This document shows, in pieces, positions 47,170-59,405 of a stretch of DNA of 64,000 nucleotides. The stretch lies in NCBI GenBank assembly GCA_000320545.1, contig ADNK01001009.1, positions 59,738-123,737 on the forward strand, read 5' to 3'. This stretch comes from Bigelowiella natans CCMP2755 (taxonomy: Eukaryota; Cercozoa; Chlorarachniophyceae). Each line of letters begins with the position of its first letter. Position 1 is the first letter of the stretch. Under the pieces are notes generated by a model, which was not told the DNA's origin, made no database searches, and saw only the letters and a list, made by a program, of their open reading frames with translations. The position numbers and the translations under genes were made by a program.

Positions 47170-49045
47170 AATAGAACTCCTTGAAGGTCGATTTCCAATT
47201 CTGGGAAGAGAATGTCGTCATTGCACGTCGCATTACAAATATTTGGTTCAGGTTGAGCTGTGTACCATTGAAGAATCTGGAGATCCTAGAAATTATTTCC
47301 GAGACTTTACGATCATCACTATCATTGTCAGAGCCCTACGTGTACAAAATTGAAAATTCTGTCAAAAGACGGTGAACTTGATCACTTTTTAGTCAACCTT
47401 ATTTAGGGACTCGATCAGGACTTTCCGGGGACCTATGCAGCTCATTCCGAGAGTCATCGGAGCCGGAAGGCCGCGCTGTATGGTGAGATTGTGGTAGTAT
47501 TTGTCATCATCCACTGAATTTCTCCTTACCCGTCCTCCTCCTCTTTGAAATCAAGATAAGTCTAAATATTACCCATCGAGCGTCAAGAATGATGCGTTCA
47601 GGAGTATAGCGAACGCTGTCTTTGTCGAATTCAAGCAGGACCAGCCCCCTGTTCGTAGAAGCAAAAGTTGCCATGCATTCAACCGAGGTGCTTCCGAGAA
47701 ATCTCAGGCTATCAAACTCTTTGATGATGAACTATTCTGCGAGGGTATTGCTTACGAAACTCGCAACAATTATAAGTTGCGCGACCAATCCCACGATTCT
47801 ATGTGCACACATTTCACCTTTTAAGCAGCGCCCTTCGCATGAGAGGATGCGAGAGGAACGCACCGAAGTCTTTCTCCGAGAAACTAAATTCTGCCGATCC
47901 CGTCGGATTCTTCACAAGTTTGATCGAACTGTAGGAATTAGAGCGGTATGAAGCATCAGTATTGTAGCACATTTTTAAAATTAGTTTTGGGGGCAAACCT
48001 TGACGCGAGAAGGGCTGGTACATCCAAGAGAACTTCTCCTATGATTTTTCAGGTCAGTGATAACTAACTATGATGTTGCTATCTGCTCCGCCAAGTACAG
48101 GGAAGCGTTGCTGTTTTTCCTTTTCCCTCTTTAATTTACCACCCTAAATCCTCAAATTAAGCAAATCGGTCTCTCCGTCCGTCTCTTATATTAACTATGT
48201 CGTCGTCTCTATTCAAAGTCAGTTTCTCCTTTCTTTCTTTCTTTCTCCCTTTCCTTCTTACCTACTGTAAGTCTCAACTGCCGGCAGGTTAATCCTCCGG
48301 GGCTTTCCCAGTCTGAACCCTTGACAACCGCGCCCTCGCATTCCCCTGATTCAATAAAAGAGGGGGTCATATTTTAAATTCGTCCTAGCCCTGTCCTCCT
48401 TACTAATGCTTTCTCCGCTTCCAACCTCCTTATTAATGCCAATGTCGAGTTACAAATACCTCTCAGAATGCCCGTTGTTGAAGTGGACACCTAGATAAAG
48501 AGGAATAGTGCTGAAGCGTAGTGGGATACAGCATATAGTTTTTAATGCCATGTGCATAAATGTATATTGTGTATGAATCGAACCTCCGTTGTCACCTCCC
48601 CCTTTACAATGCGAGACCTTAAATTTGAATCAGAATATTGAGAGGAGGCTCAGTTCAGCTACCATAGCAACAAATTGAGATTGAAGGAAAACTTACTTTA
48701 AGATCAGTGTCAGCAAAGCTTCAATAAACCTGCCACTTAGGTCTCCTAGTTGGAGAGCAACAGTAACAAGCATATCAAAAGTGATTCTTGGAGGTGCATG
48801 GTGTCCCAGTCTTATCGCATCATATGAGGATGCCCCGTGTAGTTGATAAGGTTGATGATACCGGTCGCGTGAACGTCGACTCGTGGCTTTCTTATTCCAA
48901 TATTCCTTGTGTAGAAGCTGCGCAGATCACGACAGTCGTCACGAAGGCTTAGCCTCCTAGATCCCGAAAACAGCCTTTTCTGTGTCACAACTGACGAACC
49001 TTTTCCTCCTGAAAAACCTTTCGTAAGATAGGACTTGATGATCAT
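47170..49045 (-). CDS. Unidentified multi-exon protein (partial model)
   Basis: At least five minus-strand segments look coding but I do not recognise the family. From 5' to 3': 49045-48812 (SFYTRNIGIRKPRVDVHATG, NLINYTGHPHMMR); about 48038-47817 (KLVKNPTGSAEFSFSEKDFG, then FLSHPLMRRALLK and a GT donor); about 47735-47573 (TNRGLVLLEFDKDSVRYTPE, RIILDARW and a GT donor); about 47510-47397 (YYHNLTIQRGLPAPMTLGMS, IGPRKVLIESLNK and a GT donor); and about 47337-47170 (VSEIISRISRFFNGTQLNL). The join between the third and fourth is out of phase in the obvious reading, so either an exon is missed or the gene is damaged. Conserved-looking composition and splice borders favour a real gene. Confidence 0.4.
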
Positions 49046-50126
49046 GGCATAAGGGCCGAATTACAGAGAGGAGCCTCACATTAAACCTCTCGCAACACCA
49101 TGCATTTGACCCTCGGCAAAGATCAATTTCACAGGACACATCTAGTCGACGAAGCGATTGAGGAAAAGTGATAAGAACTTAGTTATAACAAGACTTGGGT
49201 ACACCCTCTGAAACGACGAGGCTTTTCCATGATTATGCATGGGATTACCCATTATCATTAGGAGTAGGAGGGGGAACAATGGCAACGGGCTGAGTTCCTC
49301 CATTGTTTCCAGTCGGAGGCCAGAAGGGGGACACCCCGGTCGTCGACGTCGACTGCTGTGCTTTGCCCGGGATTGCTGGGTGTACCAGGTTTTCCCTAAA
49401 ATATACCAAAATGGAAGGGCATTTTGCTATGACGACAAATAAACGTTAATCGCACCAAAAATAGACGGCACAGCGTCTCGCGTTCGTCGCCGGACATCAT
49501 TGTTCAGCATGCAGAAGATCCCCTAGTCCTAGAAGGAGATCCCTCAGTCCTAAAATGAGATCTTCAAGCTCCTCGATGGCCAAAATGCCATTCTTGATTC
49601 CTTGTCGATCATCATGACGCAGGGATGTCGTGTGCGTGCAATTGACACGCCGCACACATGCACGCTGGCACGCATGGTGCTGCAGTGCTGCATGCACGAG
49701 CACATGTCTGCAGTGCTGCATGCACGAGCACATGTGCGCAAACAAACAAACAAATCATGTGGTCTGCCAAGGCAAGATCTCGCAACGAACAAAACATTTG
49801 CATTGCGATGCTCGCTGCACACAGTAGTCGATTGTGTCACATCTCATTCGGTAGCCTCTGCTGGCGCGTGGCGTGCATCCTTGCACATCTAGACACGTGC
49901 AAGCAATTCTTCCATGAAACCAGTGATCGGCGAACTTGTTCATTGCATTTTCATGTGTTGTTGTTCATCGCGTCATGTTGCATCGTGAAAATTAAGAGAC
50001 TTGAGAGAAGCTGTAGCAACATCATTCATAATCGTTTCTTCCCTTTTCTAACGGGACTATTTTTATTCCGCACCCACTCTAGAAGCTTACTTAGTGAAAC
50101 TGATGATGTTGACACAACGACAAAGA
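49046..50126. other. Intergenic region
   Basis: No gene supported. From 49490 to 49980 the sequence is rich in CATGCACG, GCTGCA and CACATG palindromic words and contains a perfect short tandem repeat (next entry). Confidence 0.45.
49680..49735. repeat. Perfect 28-bp tandem duplication
   Basis: Two identical, adjacent 28-bp units beginning CTGCAGTGCTGCATGCACG and ending GAGCACATGT. Confidence 0.9.
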
Positions 50127-50277
50127 TCAGAATGTGAAGATGATACCTATGCACTGCATGTTTACGCGCGCACACACACATACACATACACATACACGCG
50201 AATACACAATATCTAATCATAGTCACAGGGCATGTGAAGGTGATGACACTTACCCTAAGCGCATGTTAATAATCCAT

Positions 50278-50343
<66 letters not shown>

Positions 50344-51147
50344 TGTGTGTGTGTGTGTGTGTATTACCGTGTCTGGTTTGTTTCAACCGCGAGTCAGGGC
50401 AAGTTCCTGACACATCCAATAGTGACTGACCGATGGCCGCACCCATGTGCTCAAAGTCTTCCTGAGAATACTGCGTGAACGCACTCTTGTTACAGCTATC
50501 ATCCTCCTCATCGTCGCTCCCCTCTCCACCACCATCTGTGGACTGCTTTCGTTCACTCTGCTGCTTGCTTTCGTCGTCTTCATTGACGTTACCAGCTGTT
50601 GATATTTCGAGTGGTAAGGATAACGGGGATGCTGTGGTAATATTCGGCGTCGTTAGCTGGCGTAGCTCCGATTTTCGGGGGCAAAGCTTGCGAATCTGAA
50701 AAGATAGTATGTGCTCGTTCTGTCACGGATGTACTTTTTGTTTTGTGTCAAGGTGTAATTTCCGGTGATGTATATGACCCTAATGTCCTACTCACCACCC
50801 GCATAAAGCCGCAGTTGTAAGAAGCAGATGAAAATGTAAGCAGTTCGCGAAATATCGATAAGTAGAAACTGTTACTTACTTTCTTCCCGGTGTGGTAGTT
50901 GCACTCGACTGTATAGCAGTGCGTCAGCTGAGGGATCATCTTATATGTCGATACCCTCCCTGAATGTACGAGAATGTCTCAGATTTTCAGCAAGAAAGTG
51001 AGTAGTTTTTTTGCGGTGTGTGAGTGGATGGATGACCGCTTCCTTCCTTTGATAGTCCATCCTGAATGTCCTTTGCCTGGACATATTTACAACACAACGA
51101 AGCCCACCTTGAGCTCATAGTTGAGAACACGGATATCGGTGATGAAG

Positions 51148-51190
<43 letters not shown>

Positions 51191-51753
51191 GCGTGTGTGT
51201 GTATGTGTGTGTGTGTGTAAGTGTATATAAGTGTGTAGTGCATCACGTCTGTCTTATAATTCCGAAAGCAACTAAACCACCTTCATATTGTGCGACGAGA
51301 AATTTGAGTTTGCGTACGAAAAGTGCCTGCGCAATGTTAGTTCGAAGAGTGAGCGCTATTTCTGTCGTTTTCACACGTGAGAGGAGAACAAAGATGGGAA
51401 GGATCGCTGAGCTGTGCTGCATCGAGTGATCATGATGATGCTCGTGATGATGACGAAGTTTATCGACGGAAAGAGGCGTTTCAGGTTTCCTTCCATAAAT
51501 TAATCAATCACATGAGAAGTGAAACCTGCAGTTTATCTCCATCAAGCGTGAGAACAACTTCACAAGGTTTCTTCTCGGCCGCTCGGTTCCAAAGTGGTTG
51601 CCGTAAATGAAGCACCTTTTGTTATTGTTGTCGTTGTTGTTGTTATTAATTTCATCATCATCTTTGATACTAGGGTCTACATATTCGCATCGAGCGCCAT
51701 GTACACATTATCACTAGACTTTTTGGAAGCGGTTGGGAAGATACACACGCACG

Positions 51754-51820
<67 letters not shown>

Positions 51821-51950
51821 TATACATGGATGGTAAAATACCCTTGCTTGGACGCGTGCGCGTGTAAGTCGAAGTACGCCCAGAGTCTATTGAGCTCGTA
51901 TCGTGAAAACCTTTACAATAGAACGGATGTTTGTGAGGGTACGAGGGTGA

Positions 51951-51992
<42 letters not shown>

Positions 51993-52795
51993 TCTTTCTC
52001 TTTCTCTATGTGTGTGTGTGTGTGTGTGTGCAACTATCGTAGAGCTATCTATCCGTATTCTTTACAGATTCATCATCATTCTCATATCCTGTGTGAGAGA
52101 CAGACCTTCCAAGAGTCTCCCTCCAGCCGAATGCCCCCCACTTCTTGAAGCTACGCGGCAGATCGCGCCTCCTTTTCTCCACCATTTCCATTGGCCCTCC
52201 CCCCGCTTTTCTCCTGGCCTTCGGCAGCACAACCGTCTTCTCCCTCCGCCTGCTTCTATTGGAAGAAGTAGAAGAAGACGACGACGACGGTGGGAGGCAG
52301 ATGCGGGGAAATCGCTTCGCTCCGCCAACTTCGGTCCCACTGCTCCTACTTCTGCTCGACATCCTCAGCAATCGGTTACCTGGATCTGAAAGGTTTCTTC
52401 GATGCTTGCGATTAGAGGCCGAGGGACGAGGCGACACCCTGCTCTGGATGCTTTGCATCATGCCTCCTCCTCCTCCTCCTCCTCCTCGCCGCATCCTAGC
52501 AGTCATGACCGATGTGGAACCCCCGAGGCGATGGCGAGGGGTACCGATGCCTGTGCAATGACGTATGGAAGAAGATGATAGATGAGAGAGAACAAAGTTA
52601 TGACCCATCACCTACTGCAGGCAATAAAGCTTCTACCTCTCTGTGTCAAACTTCCAGCTACTTCGGAGGGGAACGCTAACCTGAGAGATGTGTGTGTGTG
52701 TGATATGACCTTGGTGAAGATAAATGATGCCAGCAGATAGAGAGAGGGAAAGGGGAGAATGGGAGCTAAGTACTACATGAATTTACATTCACACA

Positions 52796-52836
<41 letters not shown>

Positions 52837-53481
52837 CGCGCGCAACGACTTGAGGATGTGAATAATACAATCCTTTTGGTTTTTGGTGGGACCCGTATAA
52901 TAGCTTCTGGATGGCATATATGGAAGGCTGGCAAGCAATTGTCGCTTTGTCGCCGTAGAAACGATTAAGATTCTACGAAAGCAAAGATTAAGAGAGAGAG
53001 AAAGAGAGGAGGGCGTGGAAACGCGCATCAGTACTCAGGAGTAAGAAGAGGGAATTACAAGCTTCTTTTAATTACTTACTCGGATATACACCCCTTATAC
53101 GAATGCAATACACTATTTATATCTGTTTATTTTTTAAAACGGAAGATTTCTCGAAGATGGTCCCCCCTCCCTCTTCCCCCTTCCCTCATCTCCGGAGACG
53201 ACCTGTCCAAGAGTATCCGTGCGGTAGTGGCCCCTATAGAGAGGAAGTCATCATACACGCGCACGCGCGCACGCACGCATAGTTGCACACACACACACAT
53301 TTTATTTATTTATATACATACTGGTTAAAAGCTTGCTACTTCTCTCAAACCGGCGGGATTAATATTATTACCTCGCCACACCGTCGGGATTTATCATAGG
53401 TACTATCTGCACACAATTAGGCCAAATGTCGCCAAATATCGAATTAAAGTAGTTCCTATCGGCGTTGTATTTATGTACTGC

Positions 53482-53515
<34 letters not shown>

Positions 53516-54557
53516 GGATTTCGAAGGCTTTTCCATGTGTGTGTGTGTGTGTGTGTGTATTATGGATAAGAATTCATTTGTTCTATCAAACACAAACACA
53601 CACACACATATGCACACGTTGTAATCAAATACGATTTTGAGTAAGTCATCACGTGTTGTAGTTGTAGTAGTGATTGTAGTACCACAGCAACACCAACACG
53701 ACCGCAGCTGCTCCTAAAGAACAAACACATTTCACACAATACCATTCACGTCAAGAAGTTCCCCTGTCCAAAGCTTGCCAAAAACTATGACGCGGAGTAT
53801 GCGCTATAATGCTCGAGCACCGTGCGTCATCAACTTGGAGCTTCAAATGGTGAGAAACAGAAATAACAGTAAAAGTTAAGCATAAATCCACCTCAACTAT
53901 GGACGCATCCGGCTCCTTTGAACGCAACATGCCCCGCGTGCTCGAGAGGGTAATGAGGTCTACTCGGCGGCCTCTGTTATTATCATCGGTTGTCGCGAAG
54001 TAAAAACCAGTTATAATTTGGATATAACGAACAATATTCAATACAATATCATCTATATAATATATATATTTATATTTGTGTGTATGTGTGTGTGTGTATA
54101 ATACAAGCAGTACATATTAATTCAAATATATTCGACTCGAGGGATAGCGCCAACAGCTGGCGATGGTAATAGGTCCGGTACGTCTTGCTCTTCCTATCCC
54201 CCGAGCTTCCTCCCTTACTGCTGCTGCCATCCTGCTTCTTTGGAGCAGTGGAAGCTCTTTTCTTTACGATCTTCTTAAGGGAAAAGGGGACCTCCGGATA
54301 TCTGTGAGGAGGGGGGAAACGGGACAATTCTTGTTAGTAAGTGCTGGGGGTGATAGTATTCCTGCACGGTAAAGACGAAGGGTAGAGGGAAATCTCTCCT
54401 GGATATGCAGACGACAGCGCAATATGGAACTGATGCTTGAGCTGCGTAGGGCTGCTGCTTATGTCTACTGTACTCATGCACCACTACGACTGCTTTTTAC
54501 TTTCCATCCTCCTCTCCCGTGTCCTCGTGTACGCAACGTACCTTCCAGGGAATAAAG

Positions 54558-54618
<61 letters not shown>

Positions 54619-55678
54619 AGAGTGCACAAAGTCTAAAAAGTCTAATATATATGTAATATTTATATCATTTACACATTTCCGCCATCCACATCTATAGACA
54701 CAACTCTTGATTGTGCGCTCTCCAAAATGAGCAAATGACAAACTTTCGAGGCGCGTTTTGGATTGGATTATCTACTGGCGATTGCTGTTCCTACGTTTTT
54801 CATACTCCTCATCCTATTTTTGCTACAATACTGTAACCTCTACTACGTGCTACCGGGCATGTTGGACACTTGAAGTCGAACAACTCGTCAAGGCCTCTCA
54901 GATGGTGCTGCAGCTCCTGCATCCGATAACGCCCACAACGATGCATCAAGGGGGGAGGGATATAAGGAAGAATACTCAAAATAAAATGTATCAACTACTG
55001 ACTCAGAATTGGCTGGGAGGAGAGAAATAAGATCATAGTAATGAGAAGACACACATCGAATGAATCTAAAGTTTTAGCTTCTTCCCATCTCGAGACTTTA
55101 AAATGGATGGCATCTACTATAATGAGGCTACGTGATTTGCTCATTAAGCCCTCATCGCCCTTTCCCAGTCACAAATTATCTTAGGTACCGTGTATGAGAA
55201 CGGCAAGCAAAATGCGAAGTAGACGATGTTCTGAGGTGAAAAGAAGATGCAGAGAAGAGAAGAGGAGAGAAAAAGGGAAGAGGAGGAAAACAATCCATTA
55301 AGAATGTCAACAAGCTATTGAATGTGAGAAAAATTTACACTCGCACGCACAACATTAATCTTACTTACAGAATGGATTTAGTTCTTTACAAATTCACACG
55401 CACGCGCACGCTCGCGCGCGCGTGCGCGCGCGCACACACACACAGTCATCATGTAATTGAAGGAACCTGCGAGTATTCAAACGTGTAGGTCATGGTGAGA
55501 GTCATGCCGCGTATAGCCATCGATGATGTATCACTGTGAAAACGATAACGACACATGTCAGTCACGATTATAGGAGTGTGAGAAAAGCATTGTACGACGT
55601 AGCTCAAGAGTGTACCATCCACGTCGAAGTGTTATTGATATACAGAGAGACCATCACCACAAACGTGTTAAGAGGGGA

Positions 55679-55714
<36 letters not shown>

Positions 55715-57022
55715 ATAATATATCTGTATTCTATCAATACCTGGTTATCGGTAACTGCTCGAATTGAGCTGGGTGACCTTGATTCACATCATTACTTCAG
55801 TATATTCAGCAAAACCTTCACACACTAATTTGTGTTGAAACTGGACTTGTGCTGCCCATCAAATTTCTCGCTATATTTCATATTCCACTGCATCCTTAAT
55901 CGTACTAAAAGCCGAAATTTATACTGCGAATATGCATGAAGGATGTATCCAAGAAAGGGTATGTGTCTACAAAAGTTTCACATTTGATCAAAACAATACG
56001 TATTTGAGATAAAATGTCAATCATCACCGTCTGGCCGACCAGTCCCTCGAACAGGGCAATGACGTGTATGCAACCGTGGTTTTTGATAATTACTCCTAGG
56101 ATCATGTTCCACAACACAGATAGTGATAGTAATGAATGAAAAGTTAAAATCGTGGCGCGTAGTAAAGTGAAAGAAAATTCGACATGATAAAGGTATGTAC
56201 ATTCCTTGTCGATTGTGCTATTGCAGGATAGTGGCAAATAAAACATATGGGGAAAGTTTCTCTTAGACAACGATTCGTACCATTTCAATTCGTGCTCTTC
56301 TGCAACGTATTTGTAGTCCCTGAAGCTGACCGATTCTTTCAAAAAGCGCCTGCATCACCACATACCGTCCGGAAATGCTCAATGCAAACCAATGTGGTGG
56401 TGGGATCAGTGTTGTTCGTGGAACGTATGAGAGTGGTGTAATGCTGTTCTTGGGAAGTGAAATAATTTTAGAGATACAACAGCGCTCTTTGATAGAATAT
56501 CACCAATGCGGCTTCGAAGGCACGGACTTGACATATGGCCGCATGTCGCGCGAGTAGAGCTTGCTCTTGTCATTTAAGTTCATAATCTTCAGCACGATTT
56601 TCTGCGATGAAGAATTGTTCCAGTGAGTCTCGTTGCCAATTATATAGAGCACCTCTCTTGGAGATGGGGCATTTTTGCATTTGCGTGCACGCGCGACAGC
56701 TGGACAATTTGAGAGGGCAACAACATGAATGTTTTTCCACGCACCTCGCCTGCCTTGCCTCCCCCAACTGAGAAGTGAAACCACGTGCGATAGTTCGTCC
56801 GAACCTGTGCAAGAATAGATCCGAGGGGTGACGAATGGACAGCATTCCCTAACATCGGTCTGGCTGCCCAGCCCGTACGTGTTAGCTACAACCAACCTCG
56901 TCGAGATCGGCACAGTCAGGGCGAACCCACAGGCGAAAAACGCCAGCATTCTCCTCCACCTTCTCAAGATTGCCTGAGTCAAAGTCCGAGCGAAAACGAA
57001 GATGCTCGAATGTCCAATCCAT
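50127..57022 (-). CDS. AGBL5: Cytosolic carboxypeptidase 5-like protein (tubulin-processing M14 peptidase)
   Basis: CCP5/AGBL5 enzymes trim glutamate side chains from tubulin and other proteins. Phase-matched minus-strand exons: 57022-56897 (DFDSGNLEKVEENAGVFRLW), 56804-56745 (NYRTWFHFSVGGG), 56601-56504 (KIMNLNDKSKLYSRDMRPYV), 56349-56281, one ending at 55467 (MTLTMTYTFEYSQ), 54916-54854 (ELQHHLRGLDELF), one ending at 54137 (YYHRQLLALSLE), 53973-53892 (GRRVDLITLSST), 53406-53372 (IVPMINPDGVA), 53233-53203 (GHYRTDTLGQ), 52972-52893 (NLNRFYGDKATIACQPSIYA), a low-complexity insert at about 52565-52045, one ending at 51842 (WAYFDLHAHASKQG), 51615-51512 (CFIYGNHFGTERP), one ending at 51037 (DIQDGLSKEGSG), 50959-50880 (THCYTVECNYHTGKK) and 50695-50368 (EDFEHMGAAIGQSL). 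The third zinc ligand (DLHAH), substrate-binding NLNR and catalytic Glu (YTVECNY) are present. The HPGE zinc motif expected near 53400-53890 was not found. The last exon, ending about 50127, is tentative. Confidence 0.85.
50277..50362. repeat. Palindromic (CA)n(TA)n(TG)n microsatellite
   Basis: A CA tract (about 50277-50302), a TA tract (about 50303-50337) and a TG tract (about 50344-50362) lie end to end. The CA and TG arms are complementary, so the whole can fold into a long hairpin or cruciform. It sits in a CCP5 intron, 3 bp from the donor at 50368/50367. Confidence 0.9.
51741..51816. repeat. Compound (CA)n(TA)n microsatellite
   Basis: A CA/CG tract followed by about 45 bp of TA, in a CCP5 intron close to the exon ending at 51842. 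Confidence 0.95.
53483..53558. repeat. (CT)n and (GT)n tracts in CCP5
   Basis: A CT tract (about 53483-53513) and a GT tract (about 53537-53558) separated by 23 bp. They occupy the intronic or eroded region where the HPGE-containing part of the peptidase should be encoded. Confidence 0.95.
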
Positions 57023-57658
57023 CCTCCCAATTCCCTAGCAGGTGGACCGGGGAGGAGAAGGGTGGCGATCAGTTACCGGCCGTTGAGGCCCAGTCGTCGT
57101 AAGTCGTAAGTTGCACATGTTCATTGTCTCTCACCAAAATTGCGCTTTGTTTGTTCTTTTAAGTAGAACACCTGTGTTTTGCAAGAAAGACAAGGACTCT
57201 TCGTTGTCGAAAGTTACTTGGTCGTTTCGGCATCGTGAATGCCCATCTCTCACACGAGCGCGTATCCCAAAGATCGCTCATGTGAGCGATCTTGCTCCTC
57301 TGATGAAATCGAAAATTCTATTCTAGAGGGTTGACTTAGTGGTCAACATCTTTTCCAAATGCGGTAGATGTACTGTAGAAAGGAAGGATAGGGGAATTTC
57401 ACTGGCTGGGTATGGGTGTCAATGAATGGAAGGGTATGTTTCGAGTGGATTTTCTTCTGGTTCCTTTTCCATCACGGGGTACAAAGCACTTTCCCCCCCT
57501 TTCTCACAGCAACTCTTTTTCCTTTGCGATTGCGACTTTTTTTAGGGTAAAATAGCAAAGTACATGAAAGATGATGCGGTTTTGCATTCTTTAGAAGTTA
57601 CTTTGAGAAGCTGAAGAGGCTTTTAACTCTCTTAGAACAATAATTTGGCAAAGTTACA

Positions 57659-58700
57659 ATGCCGATGATGCCATTCCACAGCGACAATTGCAATTCATTC
57701 GAAAATGCAAGGCATGTTTTCAATTTTCACGGAGAAAACCTCTGGTTTGAACCTCCCAAATTTGAAGAGCTCTTCCAATTACTACTACTACGTAACTACT
57801 ACTACTACTGGTCCTACCATCACGAGCTGAACTGAGCTCGTATGACCGAGAAGGTGAAGAAAATTGCAACTGCATGTATGAAAACGCGTGAGATTTTTCA
57901 CACTTAATGGACGAGAGACTAGCATGTGTTTCAGATTTGGCTAATGATGCGCTAAGAGTCCGACAAAACACCGAACATTGCTGATTTTATCAGTAGTCTT
58001 CTGGCTACTTCTCAAGCACCTCCGCGGTCGTATGCTACAATTCATCCAAGCTTACATCTCCCCCCCAGCTTGAGTTAACAAGTGACAAGATCAAGCTTAT
58101 ACCTATACGAATTCGACCGAGGAACAAATAGCTTCTCAGTCATTACCATCTCTGCAATTTGAGTCGTGGATCAACAGGTTCGCTGACGTTTATCTTAATC
58201 GAAGAAATGGTGATGCTTTCCACCTCGATATATCCCGTTGTGGTACGGAGGTGAAATATGAACAAATGAGAGCTATGTACATGGACTTTGTGAAGAGTCT
58301 CACAGTTTGTGCTATTATTCTCAGATTTTTCCTGCGTAGGATGATTTGTGGCATAATTTCTATAATCCTTGAATACCTTATGGGAAAACGGGTCGGGCCT
58401 CATATGACATGAATATGTAGTTTTTCTCTTTACCTTTCTCAATAGTACGATTCGGTGAAATAATCACAACCTAGAAATTGCGCCGTAAATTTAATATATC
58501 TAAACTAATAGCAAAAATAAATCGAAGAAAACTATGTTCAACAGCTCGAGCAGGAACAAATGGTGCGGAAGCGTGTGACCCCTCTTGAGCTCGAGCTCGA
58601 GGCTTTCTTCAATACCGGGCAAGAAGATGAAGAGATTACTACTTCAAAGGCAGGTTCCATAGTGAGGAAGAGAGTTTCTCCACTAGTACTATTCTTATAA
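57659..58700 (+). CDS. Unidentified multi-exon protein
   Basis: I do not recognise the family. An ATG at 57659 begins PMMPFHSDNCNSFENARHV and continues FHGENLWFEPPKFEELFQ. Further exons include about 57850-57895 (TEKVKKIATACMKTRE), about 57957-58070 (SDKTPNIADFISSLLATSQA), 58140-58304 (LQFESWINRFADVYLNRRNG, EVKYEQMRAMYMDFVKS) and 58545-58700 (EQMVRKRVTPLELELEAFFN to the stop). The last two join in phase 0; the earlier joins are not settled. The start lies 637 bp from the divergent CCP5 start. The terminal exon is followed by a degenerate duplicate of its own sequence. The composition is soluble and helical, with no catalytic motif visible. Confidence 0.4.
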
Positions 58701-58805
58701 AAGCGTGCAACCCCTCCTGTTCCTTCTATATCGAGCAAAAGGATCAAGAGACTACTCTTGACTCTAGTTAAGAAAAGAGTTTCTCCATCAGCACTATTCT
58801 TAAAA
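58567..58805. repeat. Tandem duplication across the last exon
   Basis: Copy 1 (about 58567-58700) and copy 2 (about 58701-58805) share the ordered words AAGCGTG.AACCCCTCCTG-like, AGATTACTACT/AGACTACTCT, AAGAGAGTTTCTCCA/AAAGAGTTTCTCCA and GTACTATTCTTA/GCACTATTCTTA. Copy 2 is shorter and lies beyond the stop codon at 58698-58700. Confidence 0.75.
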
Positions 58806-59405
58806 GTAAAAATAAGCTGCTAACATGTTGCCTAGATTACATTAATAAGAGTGTTTATCCATTAAATAATACACAGGACATATTAGCTGTAATGTTAGGA
58901 GTCTTTTTGTTATCTATAAACCCTGTTGGGCTGGATTAACCAGCATGCAGCTGCGCTTCAAATAGATAGCTCGATGGGAGTAAACAAATACGCATCTAGA
59001 CATATAGTGCATTTATTCTGTACGTTAATATGATTAGCCAGGCGTGCTGGTGGAGCACTAAATGTCACAAAATTGAACAAATGCATGTTTTGCTCATTTT
59101 GCATACAAAGTTTAGTTAACTGCATTTGGTGCGACTAGAGGAACACACTTTTACACTGTCTACACACAAAGTTAGCTATTCAAAGCACACATTAACCTAG
59201 CAACTCGAGCGCGCGTAGGCAGCAGCAGATGTGAATTTTGCAAGCCTGAACATGAATGCACGTAATGTCATAGCACATTGACATGACATGTGCCAATGTG
59301 CACGCATGTGCATGTACTTGATGCAACATCAATTGTAGTTCGTTATGAGTTTGGTGCTGCCAGCGTACATGCTAGCATGGCCTTACATAATTGACCTAAT
59401 TTCTC
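58806..59405. other. Intergenic region
   Basis: No coding frame. AT-rich, with palindromic words such as CATGTGCATGTAC and GTTAACTGCA. Confidence 0.5.

Noticed and set aside
52045-52611. Separate 188-codon minus-strand gene
   Set aside because: Its position between the NLNR and DLHAHAS exons matches the variable low-complexity insert of CCP5, so it is better read as part of that gene.
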